This document shows, piece by piece, positions 1 through 12,360 of a stretch of DNA of 64,000 bases. Each line of letters starts with the position of its first letter. The first letter of the stretch is position 1. The notes under the pieces are model-generated. The model had not been told where the DNA came from. It did not search any database and saw nothing but the letters and a program-made list of their open reading frames with translations. This DNA comes from Conoideocrella luteorostrata (lineage: Eukaryota; Ascomycota; Sordariomycetes; Hypocreales; Clavicipitaceae): assembly GCA_032433595.1 (NCBI GenBank), contig JASWJB010000020.1:203773-267772 (forward strand). The letters run 5' to 3'. A program made the position numbers and the translations under genes.

Positions 1-703
1 GAAGGCAAAAGCACAAGGACTCACTGCTGCGGCCCAAATCGCTATTTTTACAGCAATCATGTCTGCACTGGACTATGAACATGGTTATCGTCAATTCGTG
101 AATTTAAAACTGAAACGAGACGAACAACTTGAGATCACAAGGGTGTTGGTCCAATGCGTGGGTAGTGAGGTCCATTACAATGAGTACTATGCCCTAGTAG
201 GGCGACAAGCTTGCGCGAATAGCAGGGTTAGATTCTCGTTCCAGGATCGTTTGTGGAAGATATTCCGCGGACTGGGAGAATCCCTATTTGGTGAAGGCCT
301 AGAAGATGAGGAGACCTCAACAGGCGAGAGGATGAAAAGCGAACGTCGATTGAGCCATGTTGCTCGATTTTACGCCTCACTAGTGGCCGAAGGCGCTCTC
401 AGCATCAGCCTTCTCAAACCGGTGGAACTTCCTGAGATGAATGCATGGGCCTCGCTCTTCATGGAATGGTTTCTTCTTAGCCTGATAAGAGAATGTAAAG
501 GCAAAGAAAACCATCAAGACACAATGATAGAGCGTATATTTGGACCCGCAAGAGAACTACCTACTCTTGCTGCAGGTTTGCATTGGTTCTTGAGGAAACG
601 CCTCCGCAAGTCTAAGCACATCGGAGAAAAAGAAAAAAAAGGACTCCAGCGGGCAAGAGAGAAAGTTCAAATAGTCGTACAGTGTGCGGCAGGAGCGAAG
701 TGA
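1..703 (+). CDS. SGD1: Sgd1/NOM1-type nucleolar protein, C-terminal MA3 part (5' partial)
   Basis: The reading frame is open from base 2 through the ATG at 59 to the stop at 701-703, so the ATG is internal and the gene enters from the left edge. What remains is the MA3 domain: a helical block around DYEHGYRQFVNLKLK, then VLVQCVGSE, NEYYALVGRQ and FSFQDRLWKIF, which resemble the C-terminal half of yeast Sgd1 and human NOM1. Family members carry a MIF4G domain followed by MA3, sit in the nucleolus and act in 40S ribosome maturation together with an eIF4A-like helicase; that role is family knowledge. The tail is rich in Lys/Arg (RKRLRKSKHIGEKEKKG), fitting a nucleolar protein. The MIF4G half lies outside the window. 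No intron is needed in the visible part. The family call is fairly sure, and the partial state is certain. Confidence 0.8.
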   Translation, partial: KAKAQGLTAAAQIAIFTAIMSALDYEHGYRQFVNLKLKRDEQLEITRVLVQCVGSEVHYNEYYALVGRQACANSRVRFSFQDRLWKIFRGLGESLFGEGLEDEETSTGERMKSERRLSHVARFYASLVAEGALSISLLKPVELPEMNAWASLFMEWFLLSLIRECKGKENHQDTMIERIFGPARELPTLAAGLHWFLRKRLRKSKHIGEKEKKGLQRAREKVQIVVQCAAGAK

Positions 704-2007
704 TACTGCTCCTCCATTCCTCAGCATGTGATGCGGTCTCCATGATGGAGCATATATCAGATAGGAGAACAACACGTTGTCTGGCTGCACGGGCGTCTGT
801 GTGATTGAAACTCCTGACACATTTAAGCACCAAAACTCTTTTATTACGGCCCACTGGAATTTACCCGTTCACCTACAAGTATCTAAATATCTTAGCCATG
901 TAGGTAACTTGCTACGAAGGTCAGTGGCAAGTGGTCGTGGATGAGGTCCGGTAGCTGTCATAATTCTACTATTGGGAACATATATGTTGGTTGTGCCGGT
1001 TAGGACTATAGATCGAACTGATCACATGGCTTGGCATAGTTCCTTTGTTTAAGTGTATACCTAGAGATGGCCAAATATATCGCAGAAGGTTGAGATGGTG
1101 ATGTAGATAAGAAACGCTCATTTACACTGGGAGGCAATACGTTTTTACATCCCTTCGAGTTTCTTCACCACCGTCACGTACTACTCTGTAGAGCAACCAA
1201 AACAAATGCTTGATACTGTCTATACCAGCCTTCACCTTATGTGACTGTATCCCCTCAGTAGGGCATTAGACGAATCAAATTCTGAAGGATTCTATCGTTA
1301 ATTCCGTATCAGGCTTCCTTAGCTTAGCCTGTTCGCGCGGTACCAGCAGCCATGCAAAAACTTATTGCCTTTTACTGTACGGAGTAGGCCCTGCCTCATA
1401 CTGTAAAGCTTTGTCAACACAGGAACTTTCCCTATTCTGAACTTTTGATATTCTTGTTTAGTGTGCGAAAAGCACGAAAAGAATCAAGCCGTCCGTGCAC
1501 AAGAGCAGACGTAATGTAATGGGAATAATCCGAAGTTCATTGTTTGGTACAGAACACTAGAAAGGAAGTAGGTTTTGTAGCTATCATTCTACGTCCGACG
1601 AATCGTTAACTAAGCGGCTAAGGTCGCCTTAAATCGGAATTATTGGGCGGTGGGGCTTGGCTTTCCAACCTGAGGCATGAATCAATAGGGCCAATTGAGT
1701 ATCCCTGCCAGGTTCCAACTGTTGCGCTACTTCGTTGAGATACGTAAGATACATTTTGGGGGAGCACCTGGTTCCCAAAGAAAAATTACCAGTCGCTGTT
1801 CTGAGCCACCCTGCAATTTGCCGCAAAGCTCTCACAGGAGCTCTCCGACACACCTCCCAATCTCTCTCTCTTTAATTTGCGCATGCCATCTGGCACCCAT
1901 TGACCAGCTACAGCTTGAGATATTGGTGCTTGAAAATGCTCACTATCCGTATTTTGTCAAAAGCTGCCAGGCCGTCGTCCTGGCAGCAGTCGCCGTGAGT
2001 TTGTCTC
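704..2007. other. Spacer between SGD1 and LPD1
   Basis: About 1.3 kb without a supportable gene. It holds the SGD1 3' flank and the LPD1 promoter and 5' leader. Short open frames on both strands lack recognisable protein sequence or good codon structure. One TACGGAGTA copy lies at 1378-1386. Confidence 0.6.
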
Positions 2008-3787
2008 ATGCTAAAGTTGCACAACTCGTACCGGCTACGGGGACAAAATTTCTTGGGAAACTGCTCATTGGGCTAACTTCCGTGAACGTTTCAGCTTGTC
2101 CGCAGCCCTCTCCTCAGCATTGCCACGGTGGAGTCGTGGTTTTGCTTCTGGTTCTGGTTCGTTGACACTTAATCGAATAAGTCAGGATATCTAGCGTCTC
2201 CTTGCCAGCTAACAGATTATGATAGAAGAGAAGGATCTTGTCATTATTGGAGGAGGTGTTGCCGGATACGTTGCCGCCATTAAGGCTGGACAAGAGGGCA
2301 TGAAAGTGAGGCTCATGGACGCAAGCAATCATATATTATACCTATGGTGTTGAGGACTAACTACGGGTCTGCCAGGTTGCTTGTATCGAGAAGCGCGGAA
2401 CCCTTGGCGGAACCTGCCTGAACGTTGGCTGTATTCCGTCAAAATCTCTACTCAACAATTCGCATTTATATCACCAAATTCTTCATGACACAAAGAACCG
2501 CGGTATCGAAGTTGGTGACGTCAAACTCAACTTAGCGAACTTCATGAAGGCAAAAGATACCGCAGTCAGTGGGCTCACGAAAGGTGTCGAATTTCTACTC
2601 AAGAAGAATGGCGTCGAGTATATCAAGGGAGCCGGCACATTTGCGACTGAAAACGATATAACAGTCGCTCTGAACGACGGCGGCGAGACCACTGTTCGTG
2701 GAAAGAATATTCTCATTGCAACGGGCTCAGAAGCTACACCTTTCCCCGGCCTGGAAATTGACGAGAAGCGTGTTATTACCAGCACCGGCGCTATATCTTT
2801 GGAGAATATTCCAGAGACCATGATTGTCATCGGTGGTGGTATCATTGGCCTCGAAATGGCCTCGGTGTGGTCTAGGCTCGGCACTAAAGTTACCGTCGTC
2901 GAGTTCCTTGGCCAAATAGGTGGCCCTGGCATGGATACTGAGATCGCGAAAGCAACCCAGAAGCTTCTCAAAAAACAGGGCATGGACTTCAAGCTGAATA
3001 CCAAGGTTGTCAGCGGCGATAAATCCGGACAGAGGGTCAAATTGGACGTCGACGCTGCCAAAGGCGGAAAGCCTGAGACTGTAAGTGCCGCATGTTTTCT
3101 TTTTCACTCCACCTGTTGTCTGCAAGTAAAAGTTTAGATTGTCAAGGCTAATGCTAATGTGGAATGCAGCTTGATGCTGATGTCGTACTGGTTGCCATCG
3201 GTCGACGCCCCTACACTCAAGGATTGGGCCTTGAGAATATCGGCATGGAGCTTGACGAACGTGGCCGAGTAATCATCGACTCAGAATATCGAACCAAGAT
3301 CCCACATATTCGGTGCGTTGGAGACGTCACCTTCGGGCCAATGCTCGCCCACAAGGCTGAGGAAGAGGCTGTTGCGGTGGTAGAGTATATTAAGAAGGGT
3401 TACGGCCATGTCAACTACGGGTGCATCCCTTCAGTCATGTACACCTACCCCGAGGTTGCTTGGGTTGGCCAAAGCGAACAGGATCTCAAAAACCAGAAGA
3501 TCCCTTATCGTGTTGGAACTTTCCCATTCAGCGCGAACTCGCGCGCCAAGACCAACCTGGACACAGATGGCCTCGTCAAAATGCTAGCTGATCCAGAAAC
3601 AGATAGGTTGCTTGGAGTCCATATCATCGGCCCCAACGCTGGAGAGATGATTGCTGAAGGAACCTTGGCTATGGAATATGGTGCGTCCACCGAAGACATT
3701 GCGAGGACCTGTCATGCACACCCGACCCTGGCAGAAGCCTTTAAAGAGGCTGCTATGGCTACTAGCTCCAAGGCTATTCACTTCTAA
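2008..3787 (+). CDS. LPD1: Dihydrolipoamide dehydrogenase, mitochondrial (E3)
   Basis: Five exons: 2008-2027, 2095-2156, 2226-2305, 2376-3080, 3170-3787; 494 aa, the usual length. This FAD enzyme reoxidises dihydrolipoamide with NAD+ in the pyruvate and 2-oxoglutarate dehydrogenase complexes and glycine cleavage in the matrix. Visible are the FAD-binding [12 protein letters not shown], the redox disulfide [13 protein letters not shown], the NAD-binding [10 protein letters not shown], the second FAD motif around [18 protein letters not shown], and the active-site [13 protein letters not shown] near the C-terminus. The N-terminus from the ATG at 2008 is Arg/Ser/Ala rich and ends in [10 protein letters not shown], like fungal E3 presequences. 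The first two introns (donors GTACCG and GTTCGT) are non-consensus but have CTAAC branch sites and keep frame, so the body is very sure and the first 7 residues less so. Confidence 0.95.
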
Positions 3788-5417
3788 CGTCGTGCATGGC
3801 CGTCAAGCACCCCACCCCGTTGCAAGCAACTTACAGGTAGCTGAAAATGTGAGAGAGTGTGCTATTGAAATTAGGACAGTTAGAGCTATAGGGTACGGAC
3901 GAAAGCTGCCAGTATTGTTAATCTATACCGATCGACATTTGGCGTCAGACTAAAACATTGATTGTTACATCAGTGCTTGCAGCCAGGATAGTGTAATATA
4001 AATCCAGTAACATGACGATTGCGTATGACGTACGAAGTTGACTGTGTTCCTGCGGACCATAAATGGTGCCTGTAGTCTACTTTTCGTACTTTCTTGTCTA
4101 CCTTAGGGATCAACATTGGTGAATAGCCTAGCTTTAATACTCTAGTGCACAGATAGATAGTTATTCCATCGTGTGAAAAACTGAAAGAATTACTTATCAT
4201 TTTGGTCCTTGTTGGTTGCCGGTGAGATTTTTGAAGCTAGTCAGGTATATTCTAATGCTGCAATACGGCTAAATGCTCGATGGCTGGGTTCTTTCCCGCT
4301 CACATTTCAACAACGCTACTTGTGCCGTTTATGGGATTGAAAAAACCTCTTGTCTGACGTACTATGTTGGGCACCCAGGTTGATAGCTGATAGTGAACCT
4401 TTCCGAGCTCTTCACGGCGTTCTCTGATGGCTTGGTCACCAGCTGTCAAGGTCTAGGCCTTTGACCTAGCTTTGTAGTGCTAGTTGAACAAGTCGCGATG
4501 GACTTGTTTAATATGTAGTTATCCTTTTGCCGCAAACGGGATCGGCTTGCGCCACGACGGCCGAGCTCTAGCACTCGCTGTAAGCCTTGTAGGGCCAATC
4601 GGCCACACTGGCGACGAAAATATCGCGAGGTTGTCCTTGAATACAGCCCGGCTAGGCTATGGTCTCTAAATCTGCTACTCCGTACTCAATACCTGATTTA
4701 ATGTCTACAGTGCCGGAGAACTCTCAGCATTCTCTAAATCATTGTTTGTATTGCTACTATTGCTGCTTTGTTTGCGTTGCTTGCCGATGTTGTACGTTTG
4801 TGTGCCTCCTGTTAAGGAGAGAAGTTAAGTTGATTTATGAGGGAGAAATCACCAGACGTAATAAGGTAAAATAAATACAAGCACAGCTATGCAATACTTA
4901 TTTGCCGTGGTCCCCCGACTGTAGAGAAGCTCGTGTCCTCCATGGAAGTTGGGAAGTTCCAGTCGACCAGGCCACGAGACAAGGGGGTTGAACGCCTGGC
5001 AGCCCCGCCTGACGAACCAGGTCACTGCTACACTGGTAAATTTATTCTTGTAGCTATCCTTCGACTGTACCAGTACGATGATGAAGGCTTGACCTCCACC
5101 ATCATCTCCCTCCCTTTTTGTTTCTTCAGTCAATCCGATCCAATGCCTGTAAGAACAATCTAAGATTAGCTGTTCCCAAGTAGGATTCTACACTGACGCC
5201 AGCCAGACTGCATAGAGCATGACGCGTGGATACCATAAATCCTGGTCTCGATCAAGCACGACCCTCAAAATTAAACAGCGAAGTGGCCGGGGAGATCGTA
5301 AGCGTCGTCAACACGTTACAGTACATATTGTGGCGGCCAACGGCAAGGCAGTTTATCTACTCAGATCCTTCAACTTCGACACCTTTTGCCTACCCGCCAT
5401 CGTGCTCGTTCGGCTAA
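3788..5417. other. Spacer between LPD1 and the desaturase gene
   Basis: About 1.6 kb. Open frames here (for example 3970-4200 minus, 4484-4669 plus, 4849-5133 minus) show no conserved motifs and overlap one another. One TACTCCGTA copy lies at 4676-4684. It presumably carries the LPD1 terminator and the desaturase promoter; I see no defined site. Confidence 0.6.
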
Positions 5418-7201
5418 ATGAGTTCCCAGGCGCCACCTCCAGGGACGCGGGCATACCCTTTAATGTCCCGGGGTGAGGTTAAAGCTTTGATAGCAAGCGG
5501 CCGAAAAATCGTCATTTTTAATCAATATGTACTCAAGGTTGACCCATGGCTCCCTTACCACCCAGGAGGGGAGAAAGCGTTGTTGCACATGGTAGGCAAA
5601 GATGCCACTGATGAAATTCAAGCGTAAGCCTTTGGTTGCTCTGGAACAGCTTAGCTTCGTATGGGATCCAGGTTGCTAATGAGTTATGCTTGTGTGTTTC
5701 CTTCAGATTACATTCCGAAGACGCTCAGGAGATGATGATGCGTTACCGAATCGGTAAGATCAGCGGTATATGGACCAACTTCATCCCTCCGATCCAGGGA
5801 GGCGAACATCCGTCATTATTGAATGATGCCACGCATGGCGACTTTGATAACCAACAAGAGAAAGAATCGAGTATACACACCTCACGATCTCCATCTCCAG
5901 TGTTCGATCTTGACAAAGGCGATATAAGGAGACGACATGGAACTCGGGAACCGGACCTGAGAACATCATCAACATCTTCCCAATCAAGCATAGAACCTGA
6001 ACTTAGTGGAATGTCATATTTAGATTTTCTCACGCGTGAGAAAATCAGTCTTGATGTCGATAAATATCCAGTTGTTGATGTAGCTACCCAACAACATATT
6101 GCGGCAAAGTACCGGGATCTACATCAGCGAATCAAAGATGAAGGTCTATATGCATGCAGTCGGACCGCCTATATTTTTGAATGTTGTCGATATGTTGGAT
6201 TGTTTGGCATGATGCTTATTCTCCTCACATATGGACAATATGTCCTAAGTGCAATATGTCTGGGGCTAACGTGGCATCAACTTGTCTTTCTGGCTCATGA
6301 TGCAGGACATATGGGCATCACGCACAATTATCAAATCGATACTGTGGTTGGTATTATTGTTGCCGACTTCATTGGTGGTCTATCTCTTGGTTGGTGGAAG
6401 AGAAATCATAATGTCCATCACATTGTTACCAATGCTCCAGAGCATGACCCCGACATCGAACACATGCCCATGTTCGCCGTATCGCACCGACTCTTAGACA
6501 ACTTACGCTCATCATACTACGATCGAGTCATGGAATATGATGCTGTTGCGAAGATAATGCTGAGGATTCAGCCGTGGACGTATTATCCCTTGCTCGCTTT
6601 CGGACGCTTCAACCTCTATCGACTCTCATGGGACTTTCTTATTGCCCGTAGAGGCCCAAGAAAAGGTCCTGGGGCTTGGCACTGGTACTTGGAAATTGCA
6701 GGACAGGTCTCCTTCTGGTCTTGGTTTGGGTATGGTATTCTATATAAGATGCTTCCCAACAACTGGTCAAGGTTTATATTCGTCATGGTAAGCCACATCA
6801 CCTCATCGCCGCTGCATGTGCAGATTGTCCTGTCTCATTTTGCTATGAGTACATCCGACCTAGGACCACAAGAATCATTTGCACAACGCATGCTTCGGAC
6901 CACCATGGACGTCGACTGCCCTCCATGGCTCGATTTTGTGCACGGAGGGCTGCAATTTCAGGCGATTCATCATCTTTTCCCTCGCGTGCCTCGACATAAT
7001 CTTCGCAAAGCACAAAGAATGGTGGTTGATTTCTGTAAAGATGTGGGCATACCGTATGCCTTGTACGGCTTTTCAGATGGAAACCACGCTGTAATTAGTC
7101 AACTGGCGGAAGTTTCCAGACAAGCCGCTATATTGGCAAAGTGCCAACAGAGCGTGGCAATAAGGGGAGATATATTTGAAGGTCATCACGGAGGTCGATA
7201 A
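5418..7201 (+). CDS. Cytochrome b5-fused front-end desaturase (delta-8 sphingolipid desaturase type)
   Basis: Two exons, 5418-5623 and 5707-7201; 566 aa. The N-terminus (about residues 15-90) is a cytochrome b5 domain with the haem-ligand YHPGGEKALL and a second ligand in LHSEDAQE across the intron. After a low-complexity Ser-rich linker comes a membrane fatty-acid desaturase domain with three His boxes: HDAGH (about residue 265), HNVHH (about 303) and QAIHH (about 486). The Gln at the start of the third box and the fused b5 domain mark front-end desaturases. In filamentous fungi this architecture and length belong to the delta-8 desaturase acting on the sphingoid base of glucosylceramides in the ER; a delta-6-type fatty acyl desaturase is the alternative, and the sequence alone does not settle substrate. 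The ATG at 5418 starts directly before the b5 domain. Confidence 0.88.
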
Positions 7202-8071
7202 TGACTTAAGCTGCGTTCAAAATAGCCGCATGGCCACAGAAATGTCGAAAGAAGAAAACAAGATGGATGTATTCTGGTTGGGTCATGGGCAATATTCTGA
7301 AGAAAAGGCCATGGCACATTTGTACGAGCTTCCTAGCTGCTTGACCTATACCATAGACCAAACCATTCGTAAAAGTAAATTCTACAATCCCAAACAAGTT
7401 TGTCAATAAACGTCTCAATGCTCTCTGATCCAGCCAGCGTCACGGTAGTGTTTACGATTACAAGTATTCTTGCCAAACTTCGTCGCAGCCCAAGGGTCAG
7501 AATTTGACTTTCAAATACATGTTTATTTAATTGTACAGCCTCGGCGTAAAGTTATGTAGCAGTTGGTCTGTCGCTGGTGGTGGACGAGGAAAGAAGGTAC
7601 CAATTTTAGGGCCGACTTTTAACTGGTTGGCGGGTGGGTGGCAGGCCAAGCCAAGTCCCTTACGTTCGTGCACGCATTTGACTAGCTTGAGCTGGTGACG
7701 TGACACTAACATACCCTACCACCGTGCCGTCAGATCCCATATCTCTTTCTCGTTAGCTACTAGGCGAACTTTCCTGGACGCCCATATTCCTGCCGCACAA
7801 TATCTAGATGCGAAGAGCTCTCAAAGTTAACCTCAAGATCCTTATCCTGTTCAACCTCGTCTAGGCAGGCCCTCGGTCACCGTGGCTGACACGCCGTCAT
7901 CGGACACTTTCCACAGGACAATTATCGCCTAGTTCAAGCTTGGACGGCGACACCCGTATCCACCAACCATTCTCAGCGGTCGCAGTTATATGTCTGCCGT
8001 TGCGTTTAGGCAGGTGTCCATCCTTCCTCTCCATCTTTTCCTAAGCTTTCAAGCATGATTTAAAGATCAAG
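7202..8071. other. Spacer between the desaturase gene and VAC14
   Basis: About 870 bp. Contains the desaturase 3' flank and VAC14 promoter. Short overlapping frames on both strands around 7176-7712 have no recognisable content; nothing else seen. Confidence 0.6.
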
Positions 8072-11000
8072 ATGGATGTGAACGTGCAACGCGCCTTGAA
8101 TGACAAACTCTATGACAAGCGCAAGGTCGGAGCTCTCGAGTATGTGATCTTAATACACGAACTGTCATCTGACTTCACTTGGTTTCATTTTCTACTCTAG
8201 AATGCATATTTACCCCGTGTTGCTTTTGTTCTGATGCAATCGCCGTCAACAGATTAGAAAGGATAATACGAGAACTTGCCGCGTCCAAAGACCACCAACG
8301 AGTACACGATATTCTGGAGCAGCTTTGTAATGACTATGCCTATGCTGTTCACCAACCACATGCTCGGAATGGGGGACTAATTGGTCTGGCAGCCGCAGCA
8401 ATAGCTCTTGGACCGGTAAGTGAAAAAGCGTTCATTCGTCTCGTAGTAAAACTGCATTATCTTGGCTTTTGATAACGAAGACCTCTTCGGCGGTGCGAAT
8501 TATACATATGCTCATTAAATACCTAGGAGCTACCTCGATATCTCGCCAAAATTGTTCCGCCAGTTCTGGCTTGCTTCACGGACCAAGATGCGCGGGTGAG
8601 ATATTATGCCTGCGAGGCCATGTACAACATCGCCAAGGTTGCCAAGGGCGAAATTTTGGTCTATTTTAATAGCATATTTGATCAACTCTGTAGAGTATGG
8701 AGCTTCGAAGAATCTCTTTCAGACTTCTTCTACGATCGTGCAAGGTCGCTGACGGGTGTCTAGCTTGGAGCGGATTCTGAACTCTCAGTTAAAAACGGCG
8801 CTGAGCTGCTCGACCGGCTTGTCAAGGATATTGTCTCCGAGTCAGCTGCTTCATATGTGTCTGTGCTAGAAGCACCATCTGGCTTTGATGATGACAAGAT
8901 ACCTATCGGGAATCAGAATATCAATCTGCCCACAGCATTCTCGCTGCCTAGATTCATTCCCCTGTTGAATGAAAGGATATGGGTAATAAATCCATTTACT
9001 CGACAATTTCTAGTTGGCTGGATAATCTTATTGGATTCTATTCCGGACCTTGAGCTTGTCACCTACCTCCCCGACTTCCTTGGAGGGCTGCTAAAATTTC
9101 TCGGAGATCAGAATACTGATGTGCGGACTGCAACTCAGTCCTGCCTCGACAAATTTCTGAACGAAATCAAGAGAATCGCTCGTGTGAAAAAAGGCATACT
9201 AGAAAGCAAAAAATCCAGGGAAGGCTGCAAGAGGAAGCGGCAAGATTCTATGGATACCGAGAGTATCCGGCCAAATCTGGAAGAGGGTGATGAAATAGAT
9301 TCTGATGCATTTGATGAAGAAGAGGAAGATAGTGCCGAAGAGGACTGGATACCTGGTCAGGATGTTGAAATCAACTACAAAAACATTCTAGAGATTCTTA
9401 CTGCAACGTTGGACTCTCAATTAGGTTTGTTACAGTCAACCTGTGGGCATAGTTAAAGGTGCAGCATATACTAACTACAGCCAGAAGAAGATTGCCTCCT
9501 TGAATCCCTGCGATGGATCGTTGAGTTCCTCGACATTTGCCCAGAAGAAGTGTTGCCTTTCACCCCCAAAATCCTAGCGCACATGTTACCAGCGATGGCA
9601 AGTAGCAAGGAGACTATTCATCAGGCTGCCACTCGCGTCAACAAGTGTCTCATGGACTATGTAGTATCACTTTCAGACGAATCAGTTTTGAATGGCCAGC
9701 CTCTTTCGCAAAGTCAACCTCGGTCCAACTCAAGGCTTGCTATAGTCACAGATAGATTAGACGAGTCCCATAGCAACAGGACATCGCTGTCGAATGTGCG
9801 AGAGCAGGACGCTCAAAGTCCTGCTCCAGGTCAAGGTCGGTCTATTTCAACACCTGGCGTCATCGGAACACCGCCATCACAGGCAGATCTGGATTATACA
9901 GCTGCAGTCAATTCTCTTACGCTCCTGTTTCTCAACGACCATGAAGCCACAAGAGTCGCCGCTTTGACTTGGCTTATTATGCTTCACAGAAAGGCTCCCA
10001 GGAAAGTGTTGGCATTCAATGATGGTACCTTTCCTGCGCTGCTAAAAACCCTTTCCGACCCTTCTGATGCAGTTGTTACGAAGGACTTGCAGTTGTTGTC
10101 CCAAATTTCCCGGAACAGTGAAGATGACTACTTCGCAAATTTTATGATAAACTTGTTACAATTATTCTCTACCGATCGGAAACTCTTGGAGACAAGAGGC
10201 AACCTTATTATTCGGCAATTATGTATCAGTCTCAGCCCTGAACGAATATACCGAACGTTGGCCGATTGTATCGAAAAGGAAGAGGATGTCGAGTTCGCTA
10301 GCATCATGGTACAGAATCTCAACAACAATCTGATCACGGCGCCGCAACTGGCAGAAGTCCGGAAACGTCTACGAAACCTTGAGACTAAAGACGGGCAAAC
10401 ATTGTTTGTAGCTCTTTTTCGTTCATGGTGCTATAACGCTGTTGCCACCTTTTCGCTGTGCTTGCTGGCGCAGGCATATGAGCAAGCCTATAATTTACTT
10501 CAAATATTGTACGGACTAATACAAAACTTCAAGCTTCCACCGTTCAGTGTACTAACACGAAGCCAGTGGTGAATTAGATATGACAGTCAACGTCTTGATA
10601 CAAGTAGATAAACTTGTGCAACTGATTGAGTCGCCGGTATTCACTTGTAAAGAGCCTTGCAGTTCTGATGCGTTGTTTCCTGTCTACGACTAACAGAAAT
10701 ATAGATTTAAGACTTCAGCTCCTGGAACCGGAAAAGTACCCGTATCTTTATAAATGCATGTATGGGATCCTCATGCTCTTACCGCAGTCATCGGCGTTTG
10801 CAGCTCTCAAGAACAGGCTCAACAGTGTTAGCTCGATTGGATATCTACACGTTGCACCGCGCAGGTAAGCGAGCCTCTTTATTTGAGGAACTTCAGAATT
10901 TTGCAATAGGATGCCTCGAAAAGCTCCAGCAAAATACCCTAACATATATCACGATGCTCACTCTCTTACCATCAGCATGGCTACATCGTCTGGTAACTCC

Positions 11001-11336
11001 AATTACGATCGACCGAATCGACTCAAGGGTCGAGAGGATGGCGGCATCAAGTGGGTGGAACTGTTGGAAAAGTTTCGCAGCGTACAAGAGAGAGCACGAA
11101 GAGTGCAGCGACATAGTGTAGACGGAGAAGATATGTCCGCCGTCGGCATCGGGGACCTTCGAATAGGCGATGGCTCATTAGAACCCAAGCCTAGCAATCG
11201 AGTTCCTACAGCTGGAGTTGCTCCAATGACATCAACAAAGGATACTGTCCCGCCACCTGCAGCTAAAAAATCCGGGCTGGGAAGACAGTTTGGGAGGCTT
11301 GGAGGTGCAGTCTCCGGGAAGGGCAGGCGGAATTAG
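8072..11336 (+). CDS. VAC14: Vac14, scaffold of the Fab1/PIKfyve lipid kinase complex
   Basis: Eight exons: 8072-8139, 8253-8415, 8527-8694, 8764-9424, 9485-10508, 10567-10646, 10705-10864, 10976-11336; 894 aa. Vac14 is a HEAT-repeat scaffold that holds the Fab1 PI3P 5-kinase and the Fig4 phosphatase on vacuole/endosome membranes and so controls PI(3,5)P2. The N-terminus [20 protein letters not shown], the following [23 protein letters not shown] segment and the [27 protein letters not shown] block are family signatures. The C-terminal Vac14-Fig4-binding part includes [25 protein letters not shown] and [15 protein letters not shown]. An acidic insert lies near residues 300-330. The last intron has two in-frame acceptors (10909 or 10975); I chose 10975 because it has a branch site and pyrimidine tract. 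The gene ends 82 bp from the convergent HAUS1-like gene. Confidence 0.93.
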
Positions 11337-11418
11337 TAAAGACAGCTTATCAGGCGTGGTTTGTTCACGAGGAACATAAGTAACATCTATAATAGCTAGT
11401 ACATATTGATTGAATACT

Positions 11419-12360
11419 CTATGCTCCGCGACGCTTGACTGGGCTGGCTTGTTCAATAAGACCTTCGAACACCTGATCTCGCCGAGTTGTAAAGTGCATC
11501 AGCTGTTGTTGAAGAGCCTCTATTTGCTCCCGTGCTCTCTCTGGATCGCTTGGCAAGAGCTCGAAGACAGAAATCTTTGTATCCATTTTTTTCTTCTCCT
11601 CTATTAAGGCAAGGAGATGCTGTTCTTGTTTCATCACGGATTGGACGGTGGGATGAGAAGATCGTCGTAGTGGACGGCTATTCTGGTGTTCCCGAGCGTC
11701 TGATAGTTGTACGGCTCGTGCTCTTGTCGTTCGCTGTAGCTCCAAGTTCTGCTTGGGGAGACCCGACGGCAATTTGTAATCATGAGACTGCAAGATGGAT
11801 AACAATCTATTGGACTTGATCATTTCATGATGGAGATGTTCGTTTAAGAAACCCACTCGCACGATCATATGTTCGGTCTGGAGCAAAGAAATCTGCAGAT
11901 CAAGAAATTCATACGCAAGGTCCTCAGGATTTGGAAAGCCCATTCCGTGTCTCACAGCCGTGACCGCGAGTGCTTTGAGAGCGGTTCTACCTTCCTGGCT
12001 GAGGAAACTCGCCGTCCTAGATAAGATAGCTTCTCTGAGAATGGATGTTCTTTCATGATTGGAGCTATTGTCCACCAAGCCTTCAACACCTTCGCTGTCA
12101 CGCAGTTCATGTAGTGCTGCTTTGCTAGCCCGATCTATCAAAGCATGACTGTTGCTCACATCTTCGTTGACGCTAGCTATTGCAAGCAACGCTTTCAGCG
12201 TCGCCGAATTGCGTTCGAACTGAGGTATCTTTTGGCCCTGAGGAAATCTGGAGAGAAGCCAAGAGTCTACATACGACCAGTTTTTCGCAGCCGAGGCAGC
12301 AATGCGAGCAACAGATGGGGAGAAGATGGCCGCATGATCACCTTGACCGGGTTCAGCCAT
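11419..12360 (-). CDS. HAUS1: HAUS1-like augmin subunit (coiled-coil)
   Basis: A single exon of 313 aa from the ATG at 12360; the frame is open further upstream to 12456 but that part is low-complexity and next to a poly-A run, so the MAEPGQGDHAA start is preferred. The N-terminus (IFSPSVARIAASAAKNWSYV followed by DSWLLSRFPQGQKIPQFERN) and the Leu/Glu-rich remainder with a coiled coil near residues 220-300 (RARAVQLSDAREHQ, EEKKKMDTKIS) match what I recall of fungal HAUS1. Augmin recruits gamma-tubulin to existing spindle microtubules. The assignment is by resemblance of the N-terminal block only; a different coiled-coil spindle or centrosome protein remains possible. Its 3' end faces VAC14 across 82 bp. 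Confidence 0.6.
   Translation of the reverse strand: MAEPGQGDHAAIFSPSVARIAASAAKNWSYVDSWLLSRFPQGQKIPQFERNSATLKALLAIASVNEDVSNSHALIDRASKAALHELRDSEGVEGLVDNSSNHERTSILREAILSRTASFLSQEGRTALKALAVTAVRHGMGFPNPEDLAYEFLDLQISLLQTEHMIVRVGFLNEHLHHEMIKSNRLLSILQSHDYKLPSGLPKQNLELQRTTRARAVQLSDAREHQNSRPLRRSSHPTVQSVMKQEQHLLALIEEKKKMDTKISVFELLPSDPERAREQIEALQQQLMHFTTRRDQVFEGLIEQASPVKRRGA

Noticed and set aside
1695..2165. 156-codon plus frame over the LPD1 5' end
   Set aside because: It is in a different frame from the spliced presequence; the conserved [10 protein letters not shown] joins to the E3 body only in the modelled frame.
2483..3125. Long minus frames opposite LPD1
   Set aside because: Shadow frames of a strongly conserved exon; no independent motif.
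4849..5163. Opposing short frames upstream of the desaturase
   Set aside because: Mirrored frames of one AT-poor patch without conserved residues.
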